The position numbers were made by a program, and so were the translations under genes. Shown in pieces: positions 17,132-25,795 of a DNA stretch of 64,000 nucleotides. Source of the stretch: Urmitella timonensis. Lineage in GTDB: Bacteria > Actinomycetota > Actinomycetes > Actinomycetales > Actinomycetaceae. Position 1 is the first letter of the stretch, and each line of letters begins with the position of its first letter. Under the pieces are notes generated by a model. The model had not been told where the DNA came from, searched no databases, and was given only the letters and a program-made list of their open reading frames with translations. The DNA lies in NCBI GenBank assembly GCA_900120415.1, contig FQLW01000006.1, positions 186,001 to 250,000 of the forward strand. Direction: 5' to 3'.

Positions 17132-18061
17132 GTGTACGACTACGAGAGGCTAAACCAGAAACTGCTAGAGCGGGGCTTGAAGAAATCTGAGCTGACTTCA
17201 ATCCTGAAAATCTCCTCGCGCACTATCGCCAAAATCGCGAAGGGAGAAAAGCTGGCAGACCAGGTCATGGACAAGCTATGTGGCTATTTTTCCTGCGACA
17301 AAGAGGATCTGTGCCGCGCAGTCTCCCCTAACCCCGTCCTCCAACGGCTTAGAGAAGAAAAAGAACACCGGATTCCCAGCGGGCTTTACCATGAGCTGCA
17401 AATCCGCATGACCTACAACTCTAACCACATTGAGGGCAGCACCCTCAGCGAAGAGCAAACCAGACGGATTTTTGAAACCAATACTCTGGGAGCCGCGGAC
17501 GACCTGGTAGTTGACGACATCATTGAAACCGTTAATCATTTTCGCGCTATTGATTACTGCATTGAGGTAGCGGAAGAAGCGCTCAGTGAAGATATTATTA
17601 AGCATCTTCACTATCTGTTGAAAATGAGGACGCAAGCGGAAAGGCTTGCCTGGTTTCAAATCGGAGATTACAAGCAACGCCCCAATGTGGTGGGTGGCAC
17701 TAAGACCAGCACACCTAAAGAGGTGCCCGCAGCTATGAAAGCGCCGATAACTGCTTACCTGGCAAAAGAAAATGTGTCCCTAGCTGACATCGTTGAGTTT
17801 CATTACCGGTTTGAAAAAATCCATCCTTTTCAGGATGGAAATGGGCGCGTAGGGCGGTTGATTGCCTTTAAGGAATGCTTAAAACAAAATCTGGTGCCTT
17901 TTATTATTGAAGATCGTAAAAAGTATTACTACTACCGCGGCTTAAAAGAATACGAATCGCAACCAGGCTTCCTACTTGATACCTGTTTAGATGGGCAAGA
18001 TACTTTCTGCGCCCTCCTGGAACTATTTGAAGTCGAGACTCCCCCTAACAGCCAAAGATGA
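17132..18061 (+). CDS. HTH-Fic protein (AMP-transferase type, class II)
   Basis: 309 residues. Start GTG 17132 has GGAGG 8 bases upstream; the frame is open to TTG 17117. Residues 1-60 form an XRE-like helix-turn-helix (KKSELTSILKISSRTIAKIAKGEKL). A Fic domain follows with the full active-site motif HPFQDGNGRVGR at 231-242, so the catalytic His231 is intact. An inhibitory motif SNHIEG at 97-102 fits (S/T)xxxE(G/N), with Glu101 expected to block ATP gamma-phosphate: a self-inhibited class II Fic enzyme. Fic proteins modify target proteins with AMP. The target is unknown. Unlike its TA neighbours it looks complete. Confidence 0.9.
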   Translation: MYDYERLNQKLLERGLKKSELTSILKISSRTIAKIAKGEKLADQVMDKLCGYFSCDKEDLCRAVSPNPVLQRLREEKEHRIPSGLYHELQIRMTYNSNHIEGSTLSEEQTRRIFETNTLGAADDLVVDDIIETVNHFRAIDYCIEVAEEALSEDIIKHLHYLLKMRTQAERLAWFQIGDYKQRPNVVGGTKTSTPKEVPAAMKAPITAYLAKENVSLADIVEFHYRFEKIHPFQDGNGRVGRLIAFKECLKQNLVPFIIEDRKKYYYYRGLKEYESQPGFLLDTCLDGQDTFCALLELFEVETPPNSQR

Positions 18062-18148
18062 TGTTAAATAAAGGTATTTTATTCAGCGGCTCAAGGGATT
18101 GAAAGCCACCGCGCCTAATCATGCATTCCAGAATCCGCGAGAATACCG

Positions 18149-18665
18149 CTAGTTAAACCGGTCTTTATTTACCCAATCATAAATCCACTGCAAATTAAAC
18201 AAGGGTGCGGACTGTGCATCAATCACCGGCTGAACTACACGAAAAATATCCCGCTTCACTGCCGAAATATCAACCGGATCATCAGAAAACTTCGAAGTTT
18301 TATTATTGAAAACACTTATCAATCTAAATCTGTTATCAAAAGTATAAAGCAAATAACTGCCATCGTCATAGGAATACTCTTCTGAGCTATAATAGGCAAA
18401 GGACGAAGCTGCAACAGTCCCATAATTCACCATTGTAAATATTCTTATAGCCATCGTAATTATATTTTATTCCCTTAATATCGGGGGTGTAAATCCAACG
18501 CAAATTACGTACGACCTCCATAAGCACTGGTTCCACCCCCTCACTATGAGGAGTATGCTGAGCATAATAAACCGAATTCTTCTTCAAATTCATCACCCCG
18601 TACCCAAACCAAACCACCCCAACAAACACAACAACAAAAACCGAAAGAAAAACCTTCTTAAACAC
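18149..18665 (-). pseudogene. Copy 1 of tandem 171-residue family, frameshifted
   Basis: Starting at GTG 18665 (GGGGAGAG upstream), the first ~70 residues match copies 2 and 3 (KKVFLSVFVVV; YYAQHTPHSEGVEPVLMEV; YTPDIKGIKY). After NIYN the match moves to the +1 frame and continues to the common end (QWIYDWVNKDRFN). The gene is 517 bases against 516 in each sister copy, so one inserted base near 18427-18440 accounts for the break. Last gene of the run, furthest from the large surface protein. Confidence 0.8.
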
Positions 18666-18735
18666 CAAAACTCTCCCCGCAAATAACTTAAAAACCCCAA
18701 TCAAATTCTTTTATTAAAAGAACCTTCACTAGAAG

Positions 18736-19251
18736 CTAATTAAACCGGTCTTTATTTATCCAATCGTAAATCCACTGCAAATTAATAAATGGCTTAAACT
18801 GCGCATCAATGACCGGCTGAACTACACGAAAAATATCCCGCTTCACCGCTGAAACATCGACAGGTTTAGAAGTAAACTCTATAGTTTTCTGATTCCATAC
18901 CGATATCAATCTAAATCTTTTATCAAACGTATAAAGCAAAAAGTTGCCATCATCATACGAGTATTCTTCCGAAAAGAGATAAGCAAAGTTAGCGCCTTCA
19001 TCCCTTCCATATTTATTATTATAGATATTTCTATAGCCGTCGTAATCGTACTTTATCCCTTTAATATCAGGGGTGTAACTCCAATCTAAGTTACTCACAA
19101 CCTCCATAAGAACCGGCTCTACCCCCTCACGATGAGGAGTATGCTGCGCATAATAAACCGAATTTTTCTTCAAATTCAACGCCCCATATCCAAACCAAAC
19201 CACCCCAACAAGTACAACAACAAAAACCGAAAGAAAAATCTTCTTAACCAC
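18736..19251 (-). CDS. Copy 2 of tandem 171-residue membrane/secreted family
   Basis: 171 residues when started at GTG 19251, which is preceded by GGGGGAGGG and gives exactly the length of copy 3; the open frame to 19311 is not shared. A charged start (VVKK) and one hydrophobic segment (IFLSVFVVVLVGVVWFGYGALNL) make a signal anchor or uncleaved signal peptide. The exported ~140 residues are strongly conserved among copies: YYAQxTPHxxGVEPVLMEV, YTPDIKGIKYxYDGY, YDDGxFLLYTFDxRFRLISV and VKRDIFRVVQPVIDAQ. Family not recognised. No Cys in the exported part. Confidence 0.8.
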   Translation of the reverse strand: MVKKIFLSVFVVVLVGVVWFGYGALNLKKNSVYYAQHTPHREGVEPVLMEVVSNLDWSYTPDIKGIKYDYDGYRNIYNNKYGRDEGANFAYLFSEEYSYDDGNFLLYTFDKRFRLISVWNQKTIEFTSKPVDVSAVKRDIFRVVQPVIDAQFKPFINLQWIYDWINKDRFN

Positions 19252-19315
19252 CAAAAACCCTCCCCCCAATAACTCAAAACCCCAAACAAACCCTAAATAA
19301 AAAGCATACAACTAT

Positions 19316-19831
19316 CTAATTAAACCGCTCTTTATTTATCCAATCGTAAATCCACTGCAAATTAATAAATGGCTCCAACTGCGCATCAATGACCGGCTGA
19401 ACCACCCGAAAAATATCCCGCTTCACTACTGAAACATCGACTGGTTTAGAAGTAAACTCTAGAGTTTTCACATTCCACACCGATATCAATCTAAATCTTT
19501 TATCAAACGTATAAAGCAAAAAGTTGCCATCATCATACAAGTATTCTTCCCGGAAGTAATAGGCAAGGGAAGCAGCTTCAGTCTTCCCATATTTTTTATT
19601 ATAGATATTTCTATAGCCGTCGTAATCGTACTTTATCCCTTTAATATCTGGGGTGTAGATCCAGTCAAGGTTACGTGTTACTTCCATAAGAACAGGCTCT
19701 ACCCCAACCTTATGAGGAGTACGTTGAGCATAATAAACCGAATTCATCTTCAAATTCAGCGCCCCATACCCAAGGCAAAATGCACTAACAAGCACAACAA
19801 CAAAAACCGACAGAAAAACCTTCTTTAACAT
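19316..19831 (-). CDS. Copy 3 of tandem 171-residue membrane/secreted family
   Basis: 171 residues from ATG 19831, 10 bases after the stop of the large surface-protein gene, so the four genes probably form one operon. Same architecture as copy 2: MLKK, a hydrophobic segment to about residue 24, then the conserved exported domain. It differs mainly in the variable middle (KKYGKTEAASLAYYFREEYLYDDG). Copy spacing is 580-586 bases, showing whole-gene tandem duplication. Function unknown; candidates are accessory or immunity-like partners of the upstream protein. Confidence 0.82.
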   Translation of the reverse strand: MLKKVFLSVFVVVLVSAFCLGYGALNLKMNSVYYAQRTPHKVGVEPVLMEVTRNLDWIYTPDIKGIKYDYDGYRNIYNKKYGKTEAASLAYYFREEYLYDDGNFLLYTFDKRFRLISVWNVKTLEFTSKPVDVSVVKRDIFRVVQPVIDAQLEPFINLQWIYDWINKERFN

Positions 19832-19841
19832 GAATCTACCC

Positions 19842-22679
19842 CTATCCCCAAAGCCGCCTAAAGAATCCTGCTGCGGGCTTTAGTATTTTATTTTTTACGA
19901 AACTTTTAACAGGTTTTACTATTTGTTTTTTAACAAAGTTACTGACAGGCTTAATAATTTTTTGATATATAGGTTTAATAACCGGTTTTATTAGCTTCTT
20001 ATAGACGGGTTTAATTATTTTTTTATAGACCGGTTTCACTATCCGCCGGTAGATAGGTTTTACAAGCTTACGATACAAGGGTTCAATTACCCGTTTATAT
20101 ATTGGCTTGACAATCCGTCTTTTAATGTTCTTAACCAACGGTTTAATAATCTTGTTTTTCACACGGTGCACTGTCGGTTTAATCACCCGCCTATACAGGG
20201 GATATACAATCTTTTTCGCCAATCTCACCGCTGGCTTAATCACTTTACGCACCACTGGTTTAAGAAGGCTCTTTTCTACCGAAAAGTGACTAGATTTAGT
20301 AACCTTGGAGGTGGTAGGGGATACTAAATGCTTTTCATAGGGATGAAATAGAAATACCTTGGAGTTAAGCACAGTAAACTTAAAACGATTTTTCTTTACA
20401 TTCCCAATGCTACTTTTAAACTTTTCCCACTCTTTTAATATTCTCTTTTTAAATACAGAAAACAGCTTAATTCCTACTAACGCTAAAGCGCCAATACTAA
20501 TAGCAGCAAACCAAGTAGTTAAGTATTCTTGGGTTTTCGCAGACGCCAAGGGATATGGCTGCTGTGCAAGCACTTCACTGTATAGGCGCTGTCTTACATT
20601 TTCCAAATTATGCCGATGATAATACTTGATTAGCGCTTTATCTAAAGGAAGATTTTTAAAATCAGGGTGATAATGAAAAATAATCGCATCAATATCAGTA
20701 TTGCGGTCTTTACTATCAATATGTGTCAGCTTATCCCCAGTCAAGGAGTTAAGCTGAAAGAAATTATCGCTGGGACTAACCCCCAGGAAATTACTAGGAG
20801 ACAACCCGGCTAGAAACTTTAATGCTTCTTTGTTAGGGCTACTCTTTTCCGCGGAAGCAAGAGTAGTCGCAAAATGCGGAAAATCAATGGTATACTTACT
20901 CCGCTGATGAACAACATCGAGGATTTTGTAAATCTTCTCACGGTTTCTTACCTTGGGTTCTTCGCCAAAATCATTCACTCGTGATTGTAACTTGTCGTCG
21001 TGGTACGCCGGGTAAGCAATTGCGTTAGCAATAAAATGGTTGATTTTATGAGTATCACTACCATATTTGCGGCGCGCCTGCCGTCCCATCTCCTCAACGT
21101 AGTTGAGGAATAACCGTTTCTCTTCTGCGCTCATCCCGGTATTTACCAAAAAAGGATCACTCGTACCCTGCGCAGCACTATTATTAGCGACCCTGCCGTG
21201 AGTGCGCATCGACTCTTTGTTGGATGGCAAAGCCTTAGAAGCCGGTTTAGGTGCAGAAAAACGCCGAGCCTCCCGCTTCACCTGAGGGGAGGGGGCAACA
21301 CCTTTTCGACCCGAAACTGCAGATGAGGAATGCTTAGAATAAGTGGGGTGACTTCCAGGATTACCTATCTGGCGGGAAGAACTGGCTTTAATCGGAGAAT
21401 AAATAAACCTTACCCGCGGATGATAAATATCGCTAACATCTTTTTCCGCAGCTGTCATCTGATATTTGTCAATACCTGGCGCAGAAAAACTGTAGCTTTC
21501 CCCGGTAACCCCCTTGAAACGTTCCTCGGGTTTCAACTGCCGCCCCGAAGTATCCAGATAGCTAACCGAGATATGTTGCCGTAGTCGTGGCGTAATTTTA
21601 GCTTGCAAGCTCGAACCGAAAATATCGTACCTGACCGCCTTGGGATAATGATACGAGTTATTAACCCGTTGCGGAGCAGGAGAATAAAAAACATAGTTAA
21701 AGTTTGATAAGAAACCCGCCCCTAAATACCCGCCACGAGGAAGAGCTGCCGAACCATTAAGATTAACTGCTCCCCTGGTCGTGTCATAAATAATCCCATC
21801 TTTCTTCACCAGATGAGAATCGGGCGGAATAACCTCAACTAGATTAGCTAAGTCCGTTTCAACACCTTGAGCGGAATCAATATCGGTGGAAATAAAACTG
21901 ACCACAACCGGCTGCTCCACGAAAGTACCATGCTTCACAATCTGGTAACGCAAACCCAAATTACTGGCATTATCATACAAAACCGCAATAGAGTTTCCCC
22001 GAGCACCCGGAAAAAACTGCTCTCCCGTAAACCCTAAACCTTTCACTTTACTATTCGCATACCCCGAATGAGCTGCCCAATCCTCTTTATCGGAACCGGT
22101 CACCGTCCAAATTAAATCAAGGTCAATGCCCGAGCGCGTTCTACCCACATAAGTAATCCTGCCGGAGTCACCATCATTAATCCGAAAAGCCTTAACCCGA
22201 GCCTTCGGGACATCATTAGGGAAAACAGAAAAATCAAAATCCCCAAGAATTTGCCCTTTAATTAACTCGACCCCAGTGCGAGAAGACCAATGCAGGCCCT
22301 CCGGCGACAGAAAATTATCATCAGTAAGATTATCTGCAACCAGAGAAATCGTTATGTCCTTAAAGTAGCTGATTCCCTTGGCAGAGCGATTAAAATCCCC
22401 AAGAACATTTACTTCCTCAATAATCGGATCCCGGTTATCACTAGCGGAATCAATATCCTGCACTGGAACCGAAGAAGGCACGGAACCCCCAATAGTGACA
22501 GTAGGTTCGATACCTCCAGACACCGTGGAGTTATTTGCGCCATCACTATCTACAGCGGTATTTCCAAAGCCTGTTCCCCGCCCTGGCTTATCCGGTTCGG
22601 CAGCAAAAACAACCGGGACGCTCACCCAATAAAAGAGGAAAACAAAAACCAGCAACAAAGCAGGCAGGTTTCTTTTCAT
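19842..22679 (-). CDS. Large secreted, membrane-anchored protein with Lys/Pro repeat tail
   Basis: 945 residues. A signal peptide (MKRNLPALLLVFVFLFYWVSVPVVFAAE) is followed by a Gly/Ser-rich stretch; an ~200-residue lectin-like domain with GYANSKVKGLGFTGEQFF, resembling the GbpC/antigen I-II V-region; a MucBP-like repeat (ISVSYLDTSGRQLKPEERFKG, near 370-430); a Ser/Lys-rich linker; an unrecognised domain (about 510-700, DFPHFATTLASAEK, LTGDKLTHIDSKDRNTDIDAI); one membrane span (near 715-735, AAISIGALALVGIKLF); and a basic tail of ~150 residues built from KPxYKKxIK units. No LPXTG motif. The AT-rich base use differs from the core genes. Probably a host- or surface-facing protein. Confidence 0.8.
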   Translation of the reverse strand: MKRNLPALLLVFVFLFYWVSVPVVFAAEPDKPGRGTGFGNTAVDSDGANNSTVSGGIEPTVTIGGSVPSSVPVQDIDSASDNRDPIIEEVNVLGDFNRSAKGISYFKDITISLVADNLTDDNFLSPEGLHWSSRTGVELIKGQILGDFDFSVFPNDVPKARVKAFRINDGDSGRITYVGRTRSGIDLDLIWTVTGSDKEDWAAHSGYANSKVKGLGFTGEQFFPGARGNSIAVLYDNASNLGLRYQIVKHGTFVEQPVVVSFISTDIDSAQGVETDLANLVEVIPPDSHLVKKDGIIYDTTRGAVNLNGSAALPRGGYLGAGFLSNFNYVFYSPAPQRVNNSYHYPKAVRYDIFGSSLQAKITPRLRQHISVSYLDTSGRQLKPEERFKGVTGESYSFSAPGIDKYQMTAAEKDVSDIYHPRVRFIYSPIKASSSRQIGNPGSHPTYSKHSSSAVSGRKGVAPSPQVKREARRFSAPKPASKALPSNKESMRTHGRVANNSAAQGTSDPFLVNTGMSAEEKRLFLNYVEEMGRQARRKYGSDTHKINHFIANAIAYPAYHDDKLQSRVNDFGEEPKVRNREKIYKILDVVHQRSKYTIDFPHFATTLASAEKSSPNKEALKFLAGLSPSNFLGVSPSDNFFQLNSLTGDKLTHIDSKDRNTDIDAIIFHYHPDFKNLPLDKALIKYYHRHNLENVRQRLYSEVLAQQPYPLASAKTQEYLTTWFAAISIGALALVGIKLFSVFKKRILKEWEKFKSSIGNVKKNRFKFTVLNSKVFLFHPYEKHLVSPTTSKVTKSSHFSVEKSLLKPVVRKVIKPAVRLAKKIVYPLYRRVIKPTVHRVKNKIIKPLVKNIKRRIVKPIYKRVIEPLYRKLVKPIYRRIVKPVYKKIIKPVYKKLIKPVIKPIYQKIIKPVSNFVKKQIVKPVKSFVKNKILKPAAGFFRRLWG
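19860..20290 (-). repeat. Coding repeats of 8 and 12 residues in the surface-protein tail
   Basis: Consecutive units PIYKRVIE, PLYRKLVK, PIYRRIVK, PVYKKIIK and PVYKKLIK are 8 residues (24 bases) long; flanking units such as PVSNFVKKQIVK and PVKSFVKNKILK are 12. All share Pro, a hydrophobic pair and C-terminal Lys. Confidence 0.75.
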
Positions 22680-22867
22680 ATCTTTCCCAAACTCAAAACC
22701 CCAGAAGGGAGCTAACCACGGAATAACTGAACACCCAAAACCCTAACTAAAAACATGATAAAAAATCAATAAAAGAGTTAATTCCCCAGCGAGAGCACAA
22801 CCAATAGGGGTAGTATCGGTATTACCGGGGTCACAACGGGGTGTCCTCGGCTAAGATTCGGCCAGCT

Positions 22868-25795
22868 TTAGCGCGCGGCACTCACCGGGGTAATCTGCAA
22901 GGAACGCCTACCGGCAGGGCTAACTTGAACCTCAGAATTCCATTGCACTCCGCTACCACACGAGGTGCCGCACCCGCAGCCCGCCCCGCTCGCTTCCTCG
23001 GACATATCGTCGAAATCATCAGCAACTTCTTCGCCGCGCAGGGCGGTCGCAATCATCAACTTGATCCGGTTTAGCTGATTAACTTCCGAAGCACCCGGGT
23101 CGTAATCGACCGCCACCACATTGGCCTGCGGATACCGGTTCCGCAGCGCGCGGAACATACCCTTGCCAATCACATGGTTCGGCAGGCAACCAAAAGGTTG
23201 GGCGCAAATAATGTTGGGGCAGCCATGCTCAATCATGTCCACCATTTCTGCGGTCAAATACCATCCTTCACCAGCCTGATTACCCATGCCCGCAATATCG
23301 ACTGAGCGCGCCGCCATTTCTTTAATTCGCCGGTGCATCTCGAACTTGCCGTTAGTTTTGGCGAAAGCCCGGCGAATCGCATCCTCATAGCGCTCTAACG
23401 CCCACAGCCCCGCGTCCATTGCTAGCTTAACTTTGCGAGAATTGCCCATTTCGTCCCGCTCAAAGTTTCCGCTGGCCAGAGAGTAGTGGAAGAACTGTAT
23501 CAGGGTGGGCAGCTCGGCTTCGCAGCCTTCTTCCTCAATTACCCTCACCGCGTGGTTATTCGCGTCCGGGTGGAACTTCACCAGGATTTCTCCCACCAAA
23601 CCAACCCGGGGGCGGCGCGGTTCATCGTTCAACGCCAAGGCATCGAACTCTTTGACACATTCCTTAATCAGACGAGAATAGCTGAGGCGACCACCCCAGG
23701 TGGCCGCGTATTTTCCAGCCGCAAACCATTCCTGGATAATCTGATCCCACCGCCGATAAAGCTCCATCGCGGAGCCCTTGACCAGCTCATAGGGGCGCAC
23801 TCGCAAAAGCATGGTTTGCAACATGTCGCCTAAACAGATAGCTTGCAAAATCCGGTGGATTTCCGACCAAGACAGCTGGAAACCCGGGTTTTCTTCAATA
23901 CCTTGTACCGAAGCGGCAATCACCGGTACCTGCGGATACCCGGCATCACGCAACCCTTTACGTAGCAGGGACACGTAATTTGTTGCCCGGCACATTCCTC
24001 CGGTCTGCGAAATAGCGACCGCAGTTTTATCGGGGTTGGCACGCCCAGACGTGAACTCCTCAATCAGCTGCCCAATCACCACAATCGCGGGGTAACAAGA
24101 ATCGTTATTCACAAACTTGAGGCCAGTTTCCATCGATTCACGCGAAGTATGTTCCAGCAAACGCACATTCAAACCGGCACGGCGTACCACCGGTTGCGCC
24201 AGGCGGAACTGGATAGGAGCCATTTGGGGAACCAAAATCTCCCAACCATCTTTGCGCATCTGTTCAGTGAATTTAGAATTCACCTGCAGGTGACCGGCTT
24301 TCGCTAGGCGGGCTTCTTCCTCCGCAGCCTCCGCGGCCGGATCTATGCGAGTAGGAACTGCCGCTTCTGCTGACCCTCTTGGCGCAGCATCCGGATTACC
24401 AATCCGATCTGCACTGGGATAGGTAAGCACCATGGAGCTTTCCCGCTCCCTGGTGGCCGCATCTAGGGAACGCAAGCGAATCCGTGCGGCTCCCAAGTTG
24501 GAGACCTCATCAATCTTGAGGACGGTGTGAACGTCTCCGCGCCCCTCCAAAATCTCTTGCACCTGGTCAGCGGTAATCGCGTCTACTCCGCAACCAAAAG
24601 AGTTCAACTGCACCAGTTCCAGGTCAGCTTCATCACCTACCCGGGCTGCTGCCTCGTAAAGGCGAGAATGATAAGCCCACTGGTCACGCACCCGCAGAGG
24701 GCGCTCCAGGCGGCCATCAAGCACCGAGTCCTCGGTGAAAACCGCCATTCCCAAGCCGATAATCAACTCCGAAATCCCGTGGTTGACTTCCGGATCCAGG
24801 TGATAGGGGCGCCCTGCCAGCACAATCCCGCGCACCCCGTTTTCGCGGATCCACGCTAAAGCTTCCCTGCCTTTCTCCCGAATCTCTGCTTTGACGGCGG
24901 CATCCTCTTCCCAAGCCGCGTCCAAGGCGGCTTTGGCTTCTGCCTCGGTCACGTTCCAGTCAGCGAATACTTCCGCGATCCGTTTAGGCAGGAACTCCCG
25001 ATTCCCCAGGTTCAAGAACGGGCTGATTAGGCGGACGTCGCTGTCTTGCACCGACTCCATATTGTTACGGATAACCTCGGGATAGGTACCCACCACCGGA
25101 CAGTTAAAGCAGTTATCGGTGCCTTCTACCAGCTGTTGTTCATAAATCACCGAGGGATAGAAAATAGTTTTTATCCCTTTCTTCAGCAGTGACTCGATAT
25201 GACCGTGCACCAATTTCGCGGGGTAACAGATATTTTCAGACGGAATCGACTCCATCCCCGTCTCGAACAGGTCATGATTGGAGCGTCCCGAAACCATCAC
25301 CCTAAAGCCCAGCTTGGTGAGCATAGTGAACCAGAGCGGATAGTTTTCATACATATTCAGTACCCGGGGAATACCGATATCCCCGCGGAATGCTTTCTTT
25401 TCGGTCAGGCGGCGATACCCGAAAATCCGCTTATATTTCCAATCAAACAGGTTCGGCAGTGCCGACTTCTTGGGTACTTTTTCTAAGGAGGCTCCGCGTT
25501 CGCAGCGGTTCCCCGACACGTGCCGCTCCCCATTCGAGAAGGTAGAAATAGTCATCTGACAGTGGTTTTGACACAACCGACAGGTCTTGCGAGTAGTCTC
25601 TACCTGGAATTTCTCTAGGTCTTCCAGGGTTGCCAAGGTAGATTCACCCTGGCCGTCATCTCCTTGTTTCGCAATCAATGCCGCCCCATAAGCACCCATC
25701 AAACCGGCGATATTAGGGCGCACCACTTCCCGTTTAGTTAGCAGCTCAAAAGCCCGCAGCACTGCATCGTTAAGGAAAGTTCCCCCCCTGGACAA
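22868..25795 (-). CDS. Acyl-CoA dehydratase activase-type protein, 3' reading frame
   Basis: 975 residues in this frame. It is the DUF2229/HgdB-like C-terminal two thirds of the large BcrA/BadF/HgdC-type activase proteins (~1500 residues). Cys clusters likely to hold an iron-sulfur cluster are seen: CRLCQNHC and NCFNCP, and a Cys/Gly-rich C-terminus [13 protein letters not shown]. The frame opens with [32 protein letters not shown], which belongs directly after VVVQ of the upstream frame. A run of seven G at the junction in place of six splits the gene. If translated separately it would need the TTG at 25795. Confidence 0.8.
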   Translation of the reverse strand: MSRGGTFLNDAVLRAFELLTKREVVRPNIAGLMGAYGAALIAKQGDDGQGESTLATLEDLEKFQVETTRKTCRLCQNHCQMTISTFSNGERHVSGNRCERGASLEKVPKKSALPNLFDWKYKRIFGYRRLTEKKAFRGDIGIPRVLNMYENYPLWFTMLTKLGFRVMVSGRSNHDLFETGMESIPSENICYPAKLVHGHIESLLKKGIKTIFYPSVIYEQQLVEGTDNCFNCPVVGTYPEVIRNNMESVQDSDVRLISPFLNLGNREFLPKRIAEVFADWNVTEAEAKAALDAAWEEDAAVKAEIREKGREALAWIRENGVRGIVLAGRPYHLDPEVNHGISELIIGLGMAVFTEDSVLDGRLERPLRVRDQWAYHSRLYEAAARVGDEADLELVQLNSFGCGVDAITADQVQEILEGRGDVHTVLKIDEVSNLGAARIRLRSLDAATRERESSMVLTYPSADRIGNPDAAPRGSAEAAVPTRIDPAAEAAEEEARLAKAGHLQVNSKFTEQMRKDGWEILVPQMAPIQFRLAQPVVRRAGLNVRLLEHTSRESMETGLKFVNNDSCYPAIVVIGQLIEEFTSGRANPDKTAVAISQTGGMCRATNYVSLLRKGLRDAGYPQVPVIAASVQGIEENPGFQLSWSEIHRILQAICLGDMLQTMLLRVRPYELVKGSAMELYRRWDQIIQEWFAAGKYAATWGGRLSYSRLIKECVKEFDALALNDEPRRPRVGLVGEILVKFHPDANNHAVRVIEEEGCEAELPTLIQFFHYSLASGNFERDEMGNSRKVKLAMDAGLWALERYEDAIRRAFAKTNGKFEMHRRIKEMAARSVDIAGMGNQAGEGWYLTAEMVDMIEHGCPNIICAQPFGCLPNHVIGKGMFRALRNRYPQANVVAVDYDPGASEVNQLNRIKLMIATALRGEEVADDFDDMSEEASGAGCGCGTSCGSGVQWNSEVQVSPAGRRSLQITPVSAAR

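Noticed and set aside
19842-22679. LPXTG sortase-anchored adhesin
   Set aside because: No LPXTG-like motif near the C-terminus; the protein ends in a basic repeat tail and GFFRRLWG.
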